DNA from: Sphingomonadaceae bacterium
GTDB lineage: Bacteria > Pseudomonadota > Alphaproteobacteria > Sphingomonadales > Sphingomonadaceae
DNA: 5,141 nt
Assembly (NCBI GenBank): GCA_947446935.1
Contig: CANFIV010000147.1
Span: 1-5,141 of the forward strand
Direction of reading: 5' to 3'
Shown here piece by piece: positions 1-5,141 of the stretch. The notes under the pieces were generated by a model. That model searched no databases and was not told where the DNA came from. It saw nothing but the letters and a program-made list of their open reading frames with translations. Every line of letters starts with the position of its first letter. Positions within the stretch are counted from its first letter, which is position 1. The translations under genes and the position numbers were made by a program.

Positions 1-1
1 C

Positions 2-1354
2 ATTCTTCAGGCCCTCAACGGTTCGGTCAATTCGATCTGGGTCGGCCGCCTTCTGGGCGATAGCGCGCTGGCCGCCACCGCCAATGCCAACGTTGTGATG
101 TTCCTCGTTTTCGCCGCCGTGTTCGGCTTTGGCATGGCCGCCACGGTCAAGGTCGCTCAGGCTTTCGGGGCGGGCGAGACAGATGCCGCGCGCCGGACCT
201 TCGGCTCGGCCATCGGCCTGTGCGTCGGGCTCTCACTAATCATCACCCCGCTGGGCTGGATTTTCACGCCCCACTTGCTCACCTCGATGTCCACGCCGCC
301 CGAAATCCATGATTTCGCGCAGACCTATCTGCGCGTGATCTTCGTCGCCATGCCGGCCTCGATCGTCACCGTGATCATCGGCATGGGCCTGCGCGGCGCA
401 GGCGATTCGCAGACTTCGCTGCGCTTCATGATCGTCTCGGTCGCGCTCGACATCCTGCTCAATCCGTTGCTGATCGCGGGGGTCGGCCCCCTGCCCCGCC
501 TTGGCATCGCGGGTTCCGCACTCGCCACCGCCATCGCCTCCTACGCCGCGATGATCGGGCTCGTGATCTACGTCTACTGGCGGGATCTGCCGCTCCGCCT
601 GCGCGGGCCAGAACTTGCCTACCTCGTCCCCGATCCCCGCGAGCTGCGCTTCATCCTGACCAAGGGCCTGCCCATGGGTGCGCAGATGCTGATGATCTCG
701 GCCTCGGGCATCATCATGATCGGCCTTGCCAACCGCGAAGGCGCGACGATCAGCGCCGCCTACGGCGCCTCGCTCCAGGTCTGGACCTACCTCCAGATGC
801 CCGCGATGGCGATTTCCGCCGCGCTTAGCGCCATGGCCGCGCAGTCCATCGGCGCAGGCCTGATCGGCCGCCTCGGCAAAATTACCCGCGCCGGGCTGAT
901 TCTCAATCTCACCATCACCGGCACGCTCACGCTGCTGCTGCTCGGCTTCGACCGCCCGGTGCTCACGCTTTTCCTTGGCCCCACCAGTCCCTCGGTGGAT
1001 ATCGCACGCCATATCCAATTCCTCGCGAGCTGGAGCTACGTGCTGTTCGGCGTGACCATCGTCCTGTTCGGCACAATGCGTGCAGGCGGCGTGGTTATCG
1101 CCCCGATCGTTGTCCTCGGCATCGCGATGTACCCGGTCCGCCTCGGGTTCTACTTCCTCGCGTACCCGTGGCTCGGCCCGGACGCGCTCTGGCTCTCCTT
1201 CCCCGTCGGATCCGCCGCCGCCGTAGCGCTTGCCACCATCGCCTATCGCCGCCCCGGCTGGCGCCAGCACGCGCGGGTCGTGGATCAGGACGAATGCAGC
1301 GAGGAAACCCACGTAGACGGGGAATGCGCGGGCCGTATGGCACCGGCGCTGTAA
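2..1354 (+). CDS. MATE family efflux transporter (5' end outside window)
   Basis: Inner-membrane antiporter of the multidrug and toxic compound extrusion family, which exports cationic drugs or metabolites in exchange for Na+ or H+. The frame is open from base 2 and already reads family sequence (ILQALNGSVNSIWVGRLLG), so the real start lies before the window, probably only about 15-25 codons upstream. An in-frame GTG-ATG near 95-100 is internal and not the start. The 450 visible residues give the usual two-lobed, roughly 12-helix layout. The conserved loop GLRGAGDSQT (about residues 130-139) lies in lobe one, followed by LDILLNPLLI. Lobe two begins near KGLPMGAQML (about 220) and carries the matching GTMRAGGVVIAP (about 356-367). 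The core ends at YRRPGWRQHAR. The last 25 or so residues are polar and acidic with two Cys, unlike the usual short MATE tail. Family is certain; substrate and subfamily cannot be read. Confidence 0.93.
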   Translation: MLQALNGSVNSIWVGRLLGDSALAATANANVVMFLVFAAVFGFGMAATVKVAQAFGAGETDAARRTFGSAIGLCVGLSLIITPLGWIFTPHLLTSMSTPPEIHDFAQTYLRVIFVAMPASIVTVIIGMGLRGAGDSQTSLRFMIVSVALDILLNPLLIAGVGPLPRLGIAGSALATAIASYAAMIGLVIYVYWRDLPLRLRGPELAYLVPDPRELRFILTKGLPMGAQMLMISASGIIMIGLANREGATISAAYGASLQVWTYLQMPAMAISAALSAMAAQSIGAGLIGRLGKITRAGLILNLTITGTLTLLLLGFDRPVLTLFLGPTSPSVDIARHIQFLASWSYVLFGVTIVLFGTMRAGGVVIAPIVVLGIAMYPVRLGFYFLAYPWLGPDALWLSFPVGSAAAVALATIAYRRPGWRQHARVVDQDECSEETHVDGECAGRMAPAL

Positions 1355-1377
1355 GATCCGCCGGCAAGGGCGAAAAA

Positions 1378-1394
1378 GGTGACACCCTGTCACC
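1378..1394. repeat. Perfect 7-bp dyad GGTGACA-CCC-TGTCACC
   Basis: A perfect 7-bp inverted repeat with a 3-base centre, 24 bp after the MATE stop codon. As RNA it would form a stable short hairpin at the 3' end of the MATE transcript, so it may help end or protect that transcript. No U-run follows, so it is not a canonical intrinsic terminator. It could equally be a protein-binding dyad, since related TGACA/TGTCA elements lie downstream at 1446-1460 and 1482-1496. Confidence 0.6.
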
Positions 1395-1404
1395 ATCAAG
1401 CCTG

Positions 1405-1445
1405 CCCTATAAATTCATATATACCAGACAATTGCATACACGTTT
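1405..1445. promoter_or_regulatory. AT-rich island with possible weak promoter
   Basis: A roughly 40-bp AT-rich patch in otherwise GC-rich DNA, lying between two dyads. On the + strand TATAAA at 1408-1413 could act as a -10 box, with CTGTCA at 1387-1392 as a poor -35 at 15-bp spacing. A transcript from it would run through the two following dyads toward the inverted repeat. The match is weak, and no gene needs a promoter here; it is listed as a possibility only. Confidence 0.2.
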
Positions 1446-1460
1446 GTGTCAGAGTGACAC
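1446..1460. repeat. Perfect 6-bp dyad GTGTCA-GAG-TGACAC
   Basis: A perfect 6-bp inverted repeat with a 3-base centre. Its right arm continues as GTGACACC (1454-1461), an exact 8-base copy of 1379-1386 in the dyad upstream, so the two elements share sequence as well as shape. The geometry fits either a small hairpin or a site for a dimeric regulator. No T-run follows. Confidence 0.5.
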
Positions 1461-1481
1461 CTGACGGCACTCACGCGTTTG

Positions 1482-1496
1482 ATTGACCATGTCAAT
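1482..1496. repeat. Perfect 6-bp dyad ATTGAC-CAT-GTCAAT
   Basis: A third perfect 6-bp inverted repeat with a 3-base centre, 36 bp from the centre of the previous one. The core TTGAC-N3-GTCAA has the look of an operator half-site pair for a dimeric helix-turn-helix regulator. No regulator gene lies in the window and no downstream promoter is evident, so any operator function is inference. Confidence 0.45.
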
Positions 1497-1570
1497 GAAC
1501 AGCGCGGTGATCATGGCGAGGTAAGCCCATGTAGGACAGCGAAAATGTCTCGGCGTTTGCCTCCCCCGCA

Positions 1571-1695
1571 CCCATCCCTCGTCCTTCCGGCGAAGACAGG
1601 AATCCAGAACGAGGTGGCGCTGCGGGATGGCGAACGCGCTTGGGCGGATAGGTGGGAAATCGATTCCCTCCTTCGCGGGAAGGACGAAGGAGGGC
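1571..1695. repeat. Paired inverted repeat, REP/MITE-like intergenic element
   Basis: Two 34-bp arms, 1571-1604 and 1662-1695, are inverted copies of each other (27 of 34 positions match by eye) around a 57-bp spacer. The right arm contains a perfect hairpin, TCCTTC-GCGG-GAAGGA (1669-1684); the left arm has a degraded version. Translated on the minus strand the arms read SSFPRRRESI and SFWIPVFAGRTR. These are the tell-tale peptides that dispersed palindromic repeats of the 'cgggaatgac' type produce when mis-annotated as genes in many proteobacteria. The element ends about 30 bp past the HerA-like stop codon and could form a large stem at the 3' end of that transcript. It is probably a dispersed non-coding repeat; copy number cannot be judged from one window. 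Confidence 0.75.
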
Positions 1696-1705
1696 CTAAA
1701 AGGCC
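1693..1705. repeat. Small hairpin GGCCT-AAA-AGGCC
   Basis: A perfect 5-bp stem with a 3-base loop directly abutting the right arm of the inverted repeat and lying 20-32 bp beyond the HerA-like stop codon (minus strand). A short A-run (1706-1709) sits on its + strand right side. Read in the minus direction this run comes before the stem rather than after it, so a classical terminator for the ATPase gene is not formed. It may still contribute to the 3'-end structure. Confidence 0.35.
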
Positions 1706-1724
1706 AAAAGCTGGGCCCAAGCCC

Positions 1725-3473
1725 TTACCGCGACTGCGCGCGCCAGCGTTGCACAGTGCGCTCGACCGCCATTTCCTCGCCGCCAGCGCGGCGCCACAAT
1801 TCGGAGAATGAGGGATCGGCCGAAGCCGGGCGCAGTTCTGTGGCGAGTTCGTCGAAAGCGACCCGGATCGGAATGGAGACGCCTTCACCGCAGATTATGC
1901 ATTCGCGGTTGCGCAGGGCCGGGATCGAATCGAGGAAACCGCGCGCGCCTTCGGGCATCGCCGCCTTCACAAAGGCCTGATCGCGTTCGTTGTTGAGGCG
2001 CATGGCGATGATAGTGCCGCACTGGCTGAGCACGCCCTCGGCCAAATCTGATGGACGCTGCGTGATGAGGCCGAGCGAAACGCCGTATTTGCGGCCTTCC
2101 TTGGCGATGCGCGAGAGGATGCGGCCCACCGACGAGCCATCCGAGTTCTTCTCGGCGGGCACGTAGCGGTGCGCTTCTTCGCAGACGAGCAGGATCGGCC
2201 GGGTTTCCTCATCGCGCGACCAGATCGCGTAATCGAACACCAAGCGCGAGAGCACGGCGACCACGGTAGAGGTGATTTCGGACGGAACGCCAGAAACGTC
2301 GATGATCGAAATCGGTTTGCCGTGCGAGGGAAGGCGGAACACGCGGCCGATGAACTCGGCCATCGTATCGCCCACCAGCATGCCGGAGAACATGAACTGA
2401 TAGCGCGGATCGCTGCGCAGTTCTTCGATCTTGGTCTTGATGCGCTGATAGGGGACCGAGGTGTGGCCCTTGTCGAGCCGGCCCATCTCGTTCTGGAGAA
2501 TGTTGATCAGCTCGGACAGCAGATAGGGGATCGGCGAATCGACGGTGATCTTGCCGATCTGTTCGGCCAGCCGGTTCTTGTGGCGGGCCTGCAGCAGGCA
2601 CTTGCCGAGAATGTCCGAATCGATCTGGCGGTCGGTGCCGGTCGAAGTGAGGAAGACCTCGCAGTGCTCCTCGAAATTCATCAGCCAGTAGGGCATGTTG
2701 AGGTTCGAAACGTCGAGCAGCTGGCCGGTGTTTTGGAACGCCTGCATGTATTCGCCGTGCGGGTCGATCATTACGATGTGACCCTCCGGTGCCAGCTCGC
2801 AGATTCGGTGCAGGATCAGCGCCGCGCTGGTCGACTTGCCGGTGCCGGTCGAGCCGAGCAGCGCGAAGTGCTTGCCGAGCAGCGCATCGACATAGAGCCC
2901 GGCGCGGATATCGCGCGTAGGAAACACAGTGCCGATGGTGATATTGGTGCGCCCGTCGCTGGCATAAATCTGGCGCAGGTCGGTGCTGGTGGCCGGATAG
3001 ATCGGCGAGCCGGGAATGGGATAACGCGTGACACCGCGGCGGAAACCGAAGATCTTGCCGGTCAGACGCTCCTCGTCGCCTTCTCCGAGGAAGTCGATCT
3101 GGGCGATGATTACGCCGTCGTGTCCGGCGGTCATGTCCTGACGTTGAGTGCGCACACTGGCAAGCAGCCAGCCACCGCCGACCCGGATCTTGAGTTGGCT
3201 GCCGACCTGTCCCGAAAGCGAGATCGAAGGATCGGAATCGGCCATGCATTCCTCGAGCCGCGTAAGATCGAGGCCGATCGAGCTGCCGGAGCCGGACACA
3301 TCGAGGACATAGCCGATGGGGCGGCGCGCGTTGTCTGACGGCACGGCGCGGGGGGCGGCACCGGCGGCAACACGGGCATCAACCTTTACTTGTGGGCTTG
3401 CACCGTTTGCCGCGAGGTCAGCGGGTGTAGCCCGGCCGGCGCCCTCTAGGCCATTGATGCTCATATCCGTCAT
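1725..3473 (-). CDS. HerA-like ATPase (HAS-barrel / DUF87 P-loop NTPase)
   Basis: A cytoplasmic hexameric-type ATPase of the HerA/FtsK superfamily, related to DNA translocases that work in end resection and DNA processing. The 582 residues, from ATG at 3473, comprise an Ala/Gly-rich, probably disordered head (1-50), a HAS-barrel-like beta region (about 51-195), and the ATPase core. Visible motifs are Walker A GSTGTGKS (207-214), IDPHGEY (236-242), Walker B ILLVCEEAH with the catalytic acid pair (427-435), a likely arginine-finger segment EGRKYG (459-464), and ITQRPS (470-475). All key residues are present, so the enzyme should be active. ATG 3473 is preferred because AGGTGG precedes it; GTG at 3479 and ATG at 3464 are alternatives. 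NurA, the usual nuclease partner, is not adjacent. The gene follows the permease/TIGR02186 pair on the same strand after about 115 bp. Family is firm; cellular role is unknown. Confidence 0.93.
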   Translation of the reverse strand: MTDMSINGLEGAGRATPADLAANGASPQVKVDARVAAGAAPRAVPSDNARRPIGYVLDVSGSGSSIGLDLTRLEECMADSDPSISLSGQVGSQLKIRVGGGWLLASVRTQRQDMTAGHDGVIIAQIDFLGEGDEERLTGKIFGFRRGVTRYPIPGSPIYPATSTDLRQIYASDGRTNITIGTVFPTRDIRAGLYVDALLGKHFALLGSTGTGKSTSAALILHRICELAPEGHIVMIDPHGEYMQAFQNTGQLLDVSNLNMPYWLMNFEEHCEVFLTSTGTDRQIDSDILGKCLLQARHKNRLAEQIGKITVDSPIPYLLSELINILQNEMGRLDKGHTSVPYQRIKTKIEELRSDPRYQFMFSGMLVGDTMAEFIGRVFRLPSHGKPISIIDVSGVPSEITSTVVAVLSRLVFDYAIWSRDEETRPILLVCEEAHRYVPAEKNSDGSSVGRILSRIAKEGRKYGVSLGLITQRPSDLAEGVLSQCGTIIAMRLNNERDQAFVKAAMPEGARGFLDSIPALRNRECIICGEGVSIPIRVAFDELATELRPASADPSFSELWRRAGGEEMAVERTVQRWRAQSR

Positions 3474-3481
3474 CGCCACCT

Positions 3482-3487
3482 GATCCC
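3482..3487 (-). promoter_or_regulatory. Putative RBS region for the HerA-like gene
   Basis: On the minus strand the sequence before the start reads GGGGATCAGGTGGCG-ATG. AGGTGG, at -8 to -3 of the ATG at 3473, differs from AGGAGG by one base. The GGGGA just upstream could instead serve the GTG at 3479. Both readings are possible; the choice changes the protein by two residues only. Confidence 0.4.
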
Positions 3488-3529
3488 CGCCTTGAACGGC
3501 ATTTCGAGGCCCAGACGTAGCTAGCGACG

Positions 3530-3545
3530 GTTAATATCGGGCTAA
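3530..3545 (-). promoter_or_regulatory. CtrA-box-like motif TTAG-N7-TTAAC upstream of HerA-like gene
   Basis: On the minus strand positions 3545-3530 read TTAGCCCGATATTAAC. This matches the alphaproteobacterial CtrA recognition pattern TTAA-N7-TTAAC at all but one base, including the trailing C, and sits about 57 bp before the start codon of the HerA-like gene. CtrA is the cell-cycle response regulator conserved in this class. A single motif of this kind can arise by chance, although it lies in the only non-coding stretch upstream of this gene. Confidence 0.3.
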
Positions 3546-3589
3546 TTCCAGGCAGAAGCCTCCGGTTGTCGGGCTAGCCAGACCAGCGA

Positions 3590-4348
3590 CTAGACCAGTG
3601 CGAAAAGGCGTCCGGCGATCCAGCCCATGCTGACCGAGACGATCACCGCGAAAAGGCCATAGAAGAAGCCGTTCTGATCGGCATTGGCCGCCACCAGCCG
3701 CTCGAACCCTTCCTTGCGCACGGTGACGCGCGAAATCGCGGAGGCAACCACCTTGCCGTCGCTGACGGCGAAGGTTTCAGCCGTGTAGGTGCCGGTCAGC
3801 ACGCTGGAGGGCAGCGCGATGCGCGCCTGATAGAGCACCTGCCCGCTGATCTTCACCGCATGCTCGTTCTGCTGATAGAGACCCTGCCGCCGCATCAGAT
3901 CGACCAGCCCATCCGAAAAGCGTTTCTGTTCGGCCGGATCGATGACTCCTATCGGCGAGAGCTGGAGCCAATTGAGCCCCATCTCGTAGATGGCGGCGGT
4001 CCTGGCATCGACCATGCTGGCGATCGGGCGGGAGGAGGCGAGCGCATAGAAGCTCGGCGCGGAACGGAACGCGGTACTGCTGGCATTGACCCAGATCCCC
4101 GCCACCTTCTGCTTCTCACGCACAGTGATCGAGCGCGCCGGACCTTCAAGCAGCACTACGATGTCATAGTCTCCCGCGGCGCGGGCGCCCTCCGGAGTCA
4201 GGATCGCGCCGAAAAGGAGAAGATCAGCACCGGTAAAGCCTTGCCGCACTTGAATTTCGTGCTGGGAAATTTCAGGCACGAGGATCGGGTCGCGCGCGCC
4301 GCCACACGCCGCGGCGCACAGCAGCAAGGCAGCCATGCGCCGCACCAT
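3590..4348 (-). CDS. TIGR02186-type membrane-anchored periplasmic protein
   Basis: An uncharacterised alphaproteobacterial protein that characteristically sits next to a TauE/SafE permease; recognition is from memory of the family, not a search. The 252 residues, from ATG at 4348, begin with a short Arg-containing, hydrophobic export signal (1-16), followed by a soluble domain expected in the periplasm. Family-like segments are ILVPEISQHEIQV (22-34), GFTGADLLLFGAI (38-50), KVAGIWVN (81-88) and PSFYALASSRP (98-108). One hydrophobic helix near the C-terminus (about 228-248) would anchor it, leaving a few residues in the cytoplasm. Its ATG overlaps the permease stop by one base (TGATG) and has no clear ribosome binding site, which points to translational coupling. 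GTG 4351 and ATG 4336 are alternative starts. The most plausible role is an accessory or regulatory subunit of the permease; there is no catalytic motif I recognise. Confidence 0.85.
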   Translation of the reverse strand: MVRRMAALLLCAAACGGARDPILVPEISQHEIQVRQGFTGADLLLFGAILTPEGARAAGDYDIVVLLEGPARSITVREKQKVAGIWVNASSTAFRSAPSFYALASSRPIASMVDARTAAIYEMGLNWLQLSPIGVIDPAEQKRFSDGLVDLMRRQGLYQQNEHAVKISGQVLYQARIALPSSVLTGTYTAETFAVSDGKVVASAISRVTVRKEGFERLVAANADQNGFFYGLFAVIVSVSMGWIAGRLFALV

Positions 4349-4350
4349 CA
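4346..4350 (-). promoter_or_regulatory. TGATG stop/start overlap coupling permease to TIGR02186-type gene
   Basis: The permease stop TGA (4350-4348) and the next gene's ATG (4348-4346) share one base. No Shine-Dalgarno-like sequence precedes the ATG (the upstream bases read GTGGTGTCGCAG). Ribosomes finishing the permease are therefore the likely source of initiation, which decides the start over the flanking GTG codons. Confidence 0.7.
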
Positions 4351-5141
4351 CTGCGACACCACCGTGTAAATCTCGTCTGGCTGGTATCCGAGACCCAGCG
4401 CCATGCGCACCGCGACGGCCAGCACGACGACCGCGAGGATCAGGCGCAGATGCTCGGGCTTGGCCTTCTGCGCGAACTGCGCGCCGACTTGCGCGCCCGA
4501 GACCGAGCCGATCAGCAGCAGGATGGCCAGCACGATATCGACCGCGCGCGTGGTCAGCGCATGCATCATCGTTGTCGCCATCGTCACAAACAGGATCTGG
4601 AACAGCGAGGTGCCGACCACAACATTCACGCCCATGCCGAGGATATAGAGCATCGCGGGCACGAGAATGAAGCCGCCGCCGATCCCCATGAGCATCGTCA
4701 GGATGCCGGTAAAGATACCCAGCAGAAGGGGGGCAAGCGGCGAAATATAGAGCCCCGAGCGATAGAACCGCCAGCGTAGCGGCAAGCTTGCGACAAGTGG
4801 GTGATGGCGCCGCTTGCGCGCTGGTCGTGGTTTGCCGCTGCGCTCCGCGCGCAGCACGCTGAGGCTTTCATGAGCCATCAACCCGCCGATCCCGCCAAGC
4901 ATCAGCACGTAGAGGATGTTGATCACGGAATCGATATGGCCGAGCGCCTGAAGCAGACGGAAGAGCAGCGCTCCCAGCCCTGTGCCAATCACCCCGCCGG
5001 CCACCAAAACCGCGCCCATCTGATAGTCGATCCCGCCGCGCCGGGCATGAGCGAATGCGCCCGAAACGCTGGCGCCGGTCACTTGGCTGGCGGCAGATGC
5101 GGCCGCGACGGTGGGCGGCACGCCATAGAAGATGAGCAACG
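4348..5141 (-). CDS. TauE/SafE family anion permease (N-terminus outside window)
   Basis: Inner-membrane permease of the TauE/SafE (DUF81) family, whose studied members export sulfite, sulfoacetate or related organosulfur anions. The frame is open to the window edge and its first visible residues, LLIFYGVPPTVAAASAASQ, are internal family sequence. The real start is therefore upstream, perhaps 30-45 codons away, and the TTG at 5139 is a leucine codon. Of 263 visible residues, the first half holds the QVTGASVSGAF segment (19-29) and Gly-rich helices up to about 93. A strongly basic loop (about 97-127, many Arg/Lys) joins the halves. The second half carries the signature MGIGGGFILVPAMLYILGM (151-169), then GTSLFQILFV (176-185), GAQVGAQFAQK (215-225) and a final helix (about 232-250). 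It is followed directly, with a one-base overlap, by the TIGR02186-type gene. The family is clear; the substrate is not shown by sequence. Confidence 0.93.
   Translation of the reverse strand, partial: LLIFYGVPPTVAAASAASQVTGASVSGAFAHARRGGIDYQMGAVLVAGGVIGTGLGALLFRLLQALGHIDSVINILYVLMLGGIGGLMAHESLSVLRAERSGKPRPARKRRHHPLVASLPLRWRFYRSGLYISPLAPLLLGIFTGILTMLMGIGGGFILVPAMLYILGMGVNVVVGTSLFQILFVTMATTMMHALTTRAVDIVLAILLLIGSVSGAQVGAQFAQKAKPEHLRLILAVVVLAVAVRMALGLGYQPDEIYTVVSQ

Larger units (their letters stand above)
1355..1724. other. Structured intergenic region between convergent genes
   Basis: This 370-bp stretch separates the 3' end of the MATE gene (+) from the 3' end of the HerA-like gene (-). Open frames here on both strands have no recognisable domain, no good ribosome binding site, and run through inverted-repeat sequence, so I call no gene. 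The content is: a perfect dyad at 1378-1394, an AT-rich island at about 1405-1445, two more perfect dyads at 1446-1460 and 1482-1496, and a paired inverted repeat at 1571-1695. Because both neighbours end here, no promoter for a flanking gene is needed; transcription termination or an unannotated small RNA would be the obvious roles. Confidence 0.75.
3474..3589 (-). other. Spacer between TIGR02186-type gene and HerA-like gene
   Basis: About 115 bp of non-coding sequence between two genes on the same strand. It contains no strong intrinsic terminator: the only hairpin is a weak AGGC-TTCT-GCCT near 3550-3565, with no T-run. Read-through from the upstream pair is therefore possible. It also contains the CtrA-like motif and the palindromes GCTAGC (3520-3525) and GGCTAGCC (3572-3579). 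A separate promoter for the ATPase gene would have to lie here or inside the upstream gene. Confidence 0.5.

Noticed and set aside
1378..1394. Intrinsic terminator for the MATE gene
   Set aside because: The stem is good but no T-run follows it, so I list it only as a dyad.
236..1399. Long minus-strand open frame (387 codons) opposite the MATE gene
   Set aside because: It lies wholly antisense to a well-supported transporter. Its product is a low-complexity Arg/Asp/Glu/His/Gly-rich string with no domain, typical of an antisense frame in GC-rich DNA.
1489..1524. Eleven-codon mini-ORF MSMNSAVIMAR overlapping the third dyad
   Set aside because: It has no ribosome binding site and no downstream gene on that strand for a leader peptide to control.
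1479..1980. Small open frames across the convergent gap, on both strands
   Set aside because: They run through the inverted-repeat arms and into the antisense of the ATPase gene. Peptides such as SFPRRRESI and FWIPVFAG are known repeat-derived artefacts.
2209..3249. Minus-strand frame of 346 codons inside the HerA-like gene
   Set aside because: It is the shifted frame of the ATPase gene, rich in Arg/His/Pro and without any domain.
2169..3338. Long plus-strand open frame (389 codons) opposite the HerA-like gene
   Set aside because: It is antisense to an ATPase with all motifs intact, and the product is compositionally biased and unrecognisable.
3520..3552. General-stress ECF (EcfG-type, GGAAC-N16/17-CGTT) promoter upstream of the HerA-like gene
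   Set aside because: The nearest match on the minus strand is GGAAT followed by CGTC at 15-bp spacing, wrong in both boxes and in spacing.
1725..5141. HerA-based antiphage defence island
   Set aside because: There is no effector (SIR2, nuclease, DUF4297-type), no other defence gene and no mobile-element border. The neighbours are a transporter pair and a MATE gene in host-like sequence.
1..5141. CRISPR array, tRNA or rRNA genes, insertion sequence
   Set aside because: I saw no regularly spaced direct repeats, cloverleaf-like sequence, rRNA-like stretch or transposase-like frame on either strand.

Overview
The window looks like ordinary chromosome from a GC-rich alphaproteobacterium, most likely of the Sphingomonadales (Novosphingobium/Erythrobacter-like). 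This rests on GC-rich third codon positions, on a TauE/SafE permease followed by a protein of the alphaproteobacterial TIGR02186 type, and on the style of the HerA-like ATPase. The genus is inference; there is no rRNA or other strong phylogenetic marker.

Layout. (1) Positions 2-1354, + strand: a MATE-family multidrug/sodium antiporter whose first few codons lie before the window. (2) Positions 1355-1724: a 370-bp gap between two convergent genes. It holds no convincing gene but is rich in structure: three short perfect dyads with 3-nt centres, an AT-rich island, and a paired inverted repeat of the REP/MITE-like intergenic type. (3) Positions 1725-3473, - strand: a HerA/DUF87 P-loop ATPase with a HAS-barrel-like N-terminal part and all core ATPase motifs. 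(4) Positions 3474-3589: a spacer with a CtrA-box-like motif and a local cluster of CTAG tetranucleotides. (5) Positions 3590-4348, - strand: a periplasmic, C-terminally anchored TIGR02186-type protein. (6) Positions 4348-5141, - strand: a TauE/SafE permease, cut by the window end at its N-terminus.

How the genes fit together. The permease and the TIGR02186-type protein overlap by one base (TGATG) and are almost certainly one transcription unit, translationally coupled. This suggests a membrane transporter with a dedicated periplasmic partner, with sulfite or another sulfur/organic anion as the likely substrate class. The HerA-like ATPase follows on the same strand after about 115 bp and could be read through or have its own promoter. 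No NurA nuclease is present beside it. The MATE gene is functionally unrelated and simply converges on this block.

I see no CRISPR, transposase, tRNA, rRNA, phage gene or toxin-antitoxin pair. Nothing here is clearly a new system. The items most worth following up are the uncharacterised permease/TIGR02186 pair, the NurA-less HerA, and the structured convergent intergenic region.
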